Positions 58,413 through 64,000 of a stretch of 64,000 bases of DNA are shown one piece after another; position 1 is the stretch's first letter, and each line of letters starts with the position of its first letter. The stretch comes from Tamarix chinensis (lineage: Eukaryota > Streptophyta > Magnoliopsida > Caryophyllales > Tamaricaceae). The stretch spans positions 10,411,786 through 10,475,785 of the forward strand of contig CM060174.1 in NCBI GenBank assembly GCA_030549775.1. Direction: 5' to 3'. The translations under genes were made by a program, and so were the position numbers. The notes below the pieces were generated by a model. It was not told the origin of the DNA, ran no database searches, and saw only the letters and a list, made by a program, of their open reading frames with translations.

Positions 58413-59237
58413 TAGCAAACCAAGCAAGCAGCTTGCCATTTGAAACTACCATCAAAGCGCCCAATCTGTTCTCTGACAAACAAGGTTACATGGGCGGAGA
58501 AACGAAAATGTTAAAAAACAGATGAATGGTAATTTTAAAAATATAACGTACCTTTATATGCGTTTCAAAAAAACAGGGGAAACTAGAAAACACTGTCGCC
58601 AGGCAAACAGAGTTTTTGTGCAATAAAACTGCCCCAGTTATCATAAGATACGGACAAGACCCACGGCGTTGATCTCGCGCAGGAAAGCAAAAAATATATC
58701 AGCAAGGTCGAGTCTCTCATTTCGGTACATCAAACAACGAGAAGAAAACCTAAATATATAACAATATGCATAAGCAAACAAGCCGTCGTTTTCATTATCT
58801 ATTTGGTCCGTGTATAGTTTCTTTGGCTCCATCCATCCACTGTCTGTCTATACATAGAATCTCTTTTGCTTGTATAAAATTCGGTGAAATTCGGAGAGCT
58901 CTCTATCAGATAAACATTCTCCGTAAGAATACGAGAATAAATCATGAAACCTATAAATGAACAGAGTCCGTCCTATATGGCTTAGATACCATCAGAAGTC
59001 ACTCCCCACAAGTCAAATACCGAAGCCTACCGTGTATTCTTTGAACCCTTGGCTTGCATCAGGACTGCAATTACATTCCACCCACGAAAATGAGAAGGCT
59101 GTCTTTTGCCTTTCAGACCTGTCGAAAACCCAGTTCAGATAACCTCAAGTCTGGGTTCTTATCCAAGATACTGCCTCAAGGATCTGTAAATCCATCACCA
59201 AAAGGCTGCACCAGAGCAGAAGTACACCCACCATAGC
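58413..59237 (-). other. 3' flank of the polygalacturonase gene
   Basis: No coding region recognised. From about 59011 it is conserved in the remnant at 33359-33640 and probably contains the 3' UTR. Confidence 0.5.
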
Positions 59238-62200
59238 TCATGAGAACAAGCACCGGGATGAATTACCATCCGTCATCAGCAACTCAGGACAAGGAGGTGG
59301 ATCTATCCCACTTGAAAACCCAGAAACGTATTCACACTGCCATGTAGCTGATGAGGGCAAGCCAATGATACTAATGTTCTTCAAACATATACCTTCATAC
59401 GTAGCATTCCTAACACCCAATAATGTTGGTGGTTTTATCGAGTTTAAACTGATGACGTTGGATATGAATACTCCTTCAACTTTGGGAATAGCTTGTGGAT
59501 CCCAACCATCATCTGGATGATCCTTGGCGTCTCTGCTGAACTTGATAGGTACTTTTACTCTGTCTAAGGTTATATTGGTTATGGTAACATTTCTGACATA
59601 TCCACCCCTTCCAACATCGGTTTTCAATCGAACCCCAGCTGCTGAATTGTGGACATAAATATCCTCTATCATTATGTTTGATATTCCACCAGACATCTCG
59701 CTACCAATACCAATACCTGAGCACGTGGGTGTTGTGCCTGAAACCCTTCTTACTATGATGTTTGAGCTTGGACGAGCCATCTTGATGCCATATTGATCCC
59801 ATCCGCTCTTTATTGCAATGAGATCATCACCACTCTCAATGTAACAATCCTCAATACACACATTTGTGCTGGAATCTGCAGTCGGTGGAAGCCATGAGTG
59901 CATACGTAGTCTCATGTATAATTTTAACATATAGGAAGCCAACGTTTTCAGACTTGATGTGAAAAGGGCACAGGTTAAAAATACTAAGTATACAAACCTG
60001 CATCCACTCCATCGGTATTGGGGGCTTTAAGTGGAGCCAATATTGTCATGTTCTTTATCACAACATTACTGCAGACAGGAAAAGAAAACAACAAAAATTG
60101 ATAATATTCAATAATGGAACCATAAAAACTTATAAATTGATTGCTGCCAAACCTCAACTATTACATTTATCCATAGATACTACTTTATAAGAGATCATTC
60201 CAGGCTGCTGTTCAGTTATTTAAGTCATTGGTATTACCATTTCCAATTATACAATATTTTCCTCTATTCCTTAAAGAAAGTCCTTTAACAATTTACACAC
60301 TATTTTAGGCGTCAATAAATATGCCCATAATATTACAATTACACCCTTATTTAAAAAGCAACATAAACAATTAATGCATAGAAGAAGAAAGAGAAAAGGT
60401 AAGCAGAAAAATGGAAAATAAACATTAACTTCTCTAAACAAAAATTTTGGTAACACCAATGACTTATTAAAATGAACTTTCTTTTGGAAACATAGGGAGT
60501 ACTATATAAAAGAGAGCTTCAGATATTTGGTAAGCTGTTCAAAAGCTCAATATGGGATCAGCAATTTTCAAGACCAGTCCACGAAGAAATATAGCCAACT
60601 ATCACTAGAATTCTATCCTTGATTTAAAGAAAAGGGAAGGCTGCGAACCTGCAATACACTGGATGGATTGTCCAGAATGGAGAATTTTGAAAAGTGAGAT
60701 TAAATATAAAGATGTTTTGAGAGTTTATCAGCTCCACAAGGTGTCCCCTTGTGCGCTCAAGTGTTCTGTTCCACCAAAGATCCCACCACATTTTCCCCTG
60801 ACCATCAACTGTTCCATTCTCCCCTGCAACAAAACAAATAAACCGGATAAGCCCAATTAGTAAGTCAATTAAGTGTAGACACTACAGTTCTCAAACACAA
60901 AGAGGTATCTCATACCCTATATTAGAGGACACTGCTACCCTATATAAGATATTCAAGCAGTATTTTCTTCTTTTAATCTTACCAACTTATGAAGCAAATC
61001 TATTTTGATGTTCTGTATTGACAGCCAGAAAAATCACCAAGCTGTTAATGTGTGTTTCTGCATAGTCCCTAGAGTAAAATAAAAAACACAGTTTTAAAAT
61101 AGAATCTTGCTGAACAAAAACAAATTGACCTCTCTACAGTCACAATAAATTCTAATCATCCACACCTTTTCCCTTTTCCCAAGGCTCCATTTAGTTCATG
61201 TAAAGTTTCAAAAAAAAAAGAAAACGAATGAAAAGGAAAATAATTTTTTTTTTGTATTTGGTTTATTTAAGAAAATGAAATAGAAAAAGAGTAATGAATG
61301 AAATTATTGAAAATTTGCTTTTTGATTTTCCTTGAGGAAAGTTTGAAAGAAAGTATTTTAATTCTGATTTTCTTTCCTTAGAACTTTTTAAGAACTAAAT
61401 GGAGCCTAACCCCTAAAGGAGAAATAATGAAGTGAATCATATGAAGAATGACAAAGGACGGAAAAATTCACTTTCAGTTTTTATCTTCTTTTGTTGACAG
61501 CATTTTTTGTTACTCAGCTAGTAAAAAATTCTTAATTTGTCCTCAAATCTGACATAATCACTCTAAAAAAAAACACCCTAGTTTATGTTCTTAAAATTCA
61601 ACACTACTCTTCAGAAAGGGAAAAAACCAGCTTTGATCAGACAAAACAAGTATTAAAAAATTCAGCAACAGTGCTACAGCCAAGAACTGATTTGATCGAT
61701 AAGGAAAGAGTGAAGGGCGTCATTAGTGGAAAAAAAATGATCACTTTGTATTATTGCAAGAAATAATTTTCTTCCAAAATCAATGTCCATCAATAATTAA
61801 ATAGATAAAAAAATCAATCAGCCATGTGGCGTTGCTATCAAGGAGATGCCTTCCTGTAGCTACTGAAATTACCAGATTACATTACTATAATCTATGCATA
61901 TGCTGCCAACTACCAAGTAAAATATTGCAAAAAGTTATGCTCCCGGAGAAAAGAGAACTTAATATAGACACATACAAGCAAAATTTGCCCATGTTAGGCA
62001 AAACTAGGGTCAGTCAATACAAAGGATACATCCCCCTTCGTCCCCATGTGCCAACCAAGTCTCTATATGCATATGCTGACTAGACCAACAAAATTCAATA
62101 AGTTTTCTGGTGGCTTCTGCAGTTTCAAATAGGGAGTGAGAATCAGTAAATTTATCCTCTCCTGAGCTAACGGTCTATTTTTTATCTTCTAAGTAACAGC

Positions 62201-62472
62201 AGCAATCAAAAGGACATGACTGAAAGCAGGAGTACGACATGAAAAAGAGATTATTCCTTTTCAATAGAGCTGGACTTCAGTAGTATAAGGATGATAAGAA
62301 ATATGTGTGGTTCATCATAATACCCAGATGAATACAAGAAAATGTTGCTACCTGTAATGACAACGTCATTGAGGCCATTTCCATGGATAAGACTTATATG
62401 TCTCCCACCCAATCTCTCTCTACCTCTTCCATAAGAAGGCAGGGGCTCTATAATGGGCCACTCTCTTAGGTC
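59238..62472 (-). CDS. Polygalacturonase-like glycoside hydrolase 28 (5' exon missing from window)
   Basis: Four exons with GT/AG borders and matching phases on the minus strand. 62472-62352: PLPSYGRGRERLGGRHISLI, NDVVITG. 60823-60649: GENGTVDGQGKMWW, RGHLVELINSQNIFIFNLTF, SPFWTIHPVYC. 60068-59998: NVVIKNMTILAPLKAPNTDG. 59875-59238: CIEDCYIESGDDLIAIKSGW through NITLDRVKVPIKFS to a stop after SSRCLFS. NTDG and GDD carry the catalytic aspartates of GH28. The usual G-H-G motif is replaced by CSGIGIGSEMSGG and R-I-K by R-L-K, as in one plant clade of 'probable polygalacturonases', so pectin-hydrolysing activity is not assured. The exon with the start codon and signal peptide was not found by 64000. 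The pre-62472 intron is over 1.5 kb. Likely a secreted cell-wall enzyme. A broken relative lies at 33.4-34.5 kb. Confidence 0.92.
61183..61406. mobile_element. Tourist-like MITE in polygalacturonase intron
   Basis: Terminal inverted repeats GGCTCCATTTAGTTC at both ends, 224 bp. The right flank is TAA and the left flank CAA; the paralogous empty site at about 33955 reads CTAAAGG, so TAA was the target and the left copy has mutated. It is related in terminal sequence to the element at 57376-58409. Confidence 0.82.
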
Positions 62473-62554
62473 CTGATAATTTCAAAATGAAAGGATGGAA
62501 ACAGTTAGGGAAAATAAATAAATAAATAAATCTCAGATGGAAACATATAACAGC

Positions 62555-63290
62555 CGTCAATTCATTGGATCCAAATACGACTAAAAGTATTCCGAAAGAC
62601 ACAAGAAAAGCTTAAGAAAGAATTAAATACACAAGTCACGCCATATATACAGAAACTAAACCAACTACGATAAAATAATCAAGGACAGGCTGAATAGACA
62701 AATAGTAATATCATTTAAAAACACAAACAAGGAAAGTCAAAATCCAAAATAGCTGTTAAATAAATGCAACATTTATGGGACGACACCAAAATAATAGCAA
62801 GAAGACAATTCAAAATAGAAATCATAAATCTGAAACACATGGCCGAGATATAAAATAGAAAGATTAAGAGCAACTCGAGAATGATAACCTGTAATAGACG
62901 CAACATCTCTGCTAGAAATACACAAAAGCATTCATTCAATCCAGTGCATCCAAATTGGTATAAAAGTATTCCAAAAGCCACAGGACAAGCTTAATTATGA
63001 ATTATAAACAAGTCACGCCATACATAGGGAGGCAGGCTAAACCAACTATGATAAAATGATCAAAGGACAGTTTTCATAGACAAATAGTAATACCAATTAA
63101 ATACACAAACAAGGAAAGCCACAATCCAATAAAGCTGTTAAAAAAATGCAGCATCTTGATATGGCACTCAAATAATAGCAACGAGACAATTCAAAATACA
63201 ACCCATAAGTCTTAAGCACATGGCCTAGATCTAAAATAGAAGGGGTACGGTTCAGCCTCTAATAAACGCAAGATCAAGTGAAACAGAAAT
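62555..63290. repeat. Tandem duplication in polygalacturonase 5' intron, period ~376
   Basis: 62555-62930 and 62931-63290 are collinear with moderate divergence. Examples are 'caagtcacgccata' at 62631 and 63009 and 'tagacaaatagtaat' at 62695 and 63078. Confidence 0.85.
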
Positions 63291-64000
63291 CTATAGCATA
63301 GTAGACCCCATTTTACAATGAAACACTAACAATTCCTTGATCGCACATAGGTTTTAATAGTTTCTAAAATGAAATTCAAAACTGATAAATTTTTCGCCTC
63401 ATCACAAATCATGCAAGTATCCAGAAATTCAGGAAACAAAAGCCAGTCAATTGGTACATTAGCTCATCAGGCATCGCAAAGTAGTTTTCACAAGTTTAGA
63501 CGACAAAAAGGAGCCAAAGAAATAATAGGAAGGAATCAACACGAAGTATGCATGTATAATGATAACAGCGCATTAAATGAGGAGGAACAGTGGCTACAAT
63601 AGACCCACCAACATTAGAGAGAGATTCTTAAAAGTGGCAATAAAAGCAGGAATGAACTGGATGCTGTACAGTAGCTGCAAGAATGGCAGAGGGATAGTGC
63701 AGCACGGCAGCGGACAATGACAGAAATATATGACCTTTGCTCTATTCAATTTTCCAGATCTACACACGGAAATTCACACACAAGCCAATTATATTTACGA
63801 TTACGAAATTAAAAATATATATATATATTTATATGAAACAGCAGGATAAATAGGTCAACAACAATAATTACGGCAAGAATATTATCTTCAATGAGAAGAA
63901 ACCCAAAAGTCAAAGCAAAACACTAACACAACACACAAATTCATCTGCAAGAACAATCAGCCATGCGAGATCGAAACATAATTACAATCACTCGTTTAAC
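63291..64000. other. Probable polygalacturonase 5' intron, no exon recognised
   Basis: I looked on the minus strand for the N-terminal GH28 exon (conserved FGAVGDG- and YVPPG-type motifs) and did not find it, so that exon lies beyond the right end or is missing. The plus-strand frame at 63369-63602 shows no known domain. Confidence 0.45.

Noticed and set aside
61826..62083. 85-codon plus-strand frame in the polygalacturonase intron
   Set aside because: It lies within an intron of the minus-strand gene, is disrupted in the paralogous copy at 34370-34530, and has no domain.

Overview
This window is nuclear DNA of a flowering plant. The evidence is intron-containing glycoside hydrolase 28 (polygalacturonase) exons with GT/AG borders, three copies of a plant-specific DUF4220/DUF594 membrane protein gene, and Copia, LINE, hAT, CACTA, Harbinger and Helitron remnants nested in very AT-rich DNA. 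DUF4220/DUF594 families are large in monocots, so a monocot is plausible, but the sequence alone does not prove it. Only about 5% of the window is convincing host coding sequence; the rest is mobile-element debris.

Layout. 1-6966: fragments of one long-LTR retrotransposon family in both orientations. 7150-11518: two unrelated-looking Copia remnants (gag-protease on the minus strand; RT-RNase H plus 3' LTR on the plus strand). 11522-14300: DUF4220 copy 0, the only intact gene, minus strand. 16938-21836 and 25178-30085: two copies (A and B) of a ~4.9 kb repeat built from a CACTA-like end into which a Helitron had inserted. Copy B also carries a ~1.2 kb hAT derivative and abuts a LINE ORF1 fragment. 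30086-33358: minus-strand long LTR with a 24-unit minisatellite and a 1.3 kb purine tract. 33359-34530: polygalacturonase remnant. 34790-41422: DUF4220 copy 1, a pseudogene split by a 4.9 kb solo LTR. 41423-44880: its upstream region. 44881-46711: another possible LTR. 47411-48264: a long inverted-repeat element. 50006-53227: DUF4220 copy 2, broken by a 1260-bp hAT element and a single-base frameshift. 53228-55855: its upstream region, paralogous to 41423-44880. 57376-58409: a Harbinger-like element carrying a heavy-metal-associated-domain gene fragment. 59238-62472 and beyond: polygalacturonase gene, minus strand, whose first exon is not found in the window.

How it fits together. The host locus appears to be a tandem cluster on the minus strand in which a polygalacturonase and a DUF4220 gene were duplicated together: the same pair recurs as remnants at 33.4-41.4 kb. 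Each DUF4220 paralog has met a different fate (intact, solo LTR insertion, hAT insertion). The paralogous flanks date several insertions, because one copy keeps the empty site. No prokaryotic-type operon, CRISPR array or new defence system is visible. The most interesting material is the nested transposon architecture: a Helitron in the centre of a CACTA palindrome, a conserved hairpin at the 3' end of the long LTRs, a shared 26-bp LTR minisatellite, gene capture by a Harbinger element, and pol III-like or 5S-like motifs inside DNA transposons.
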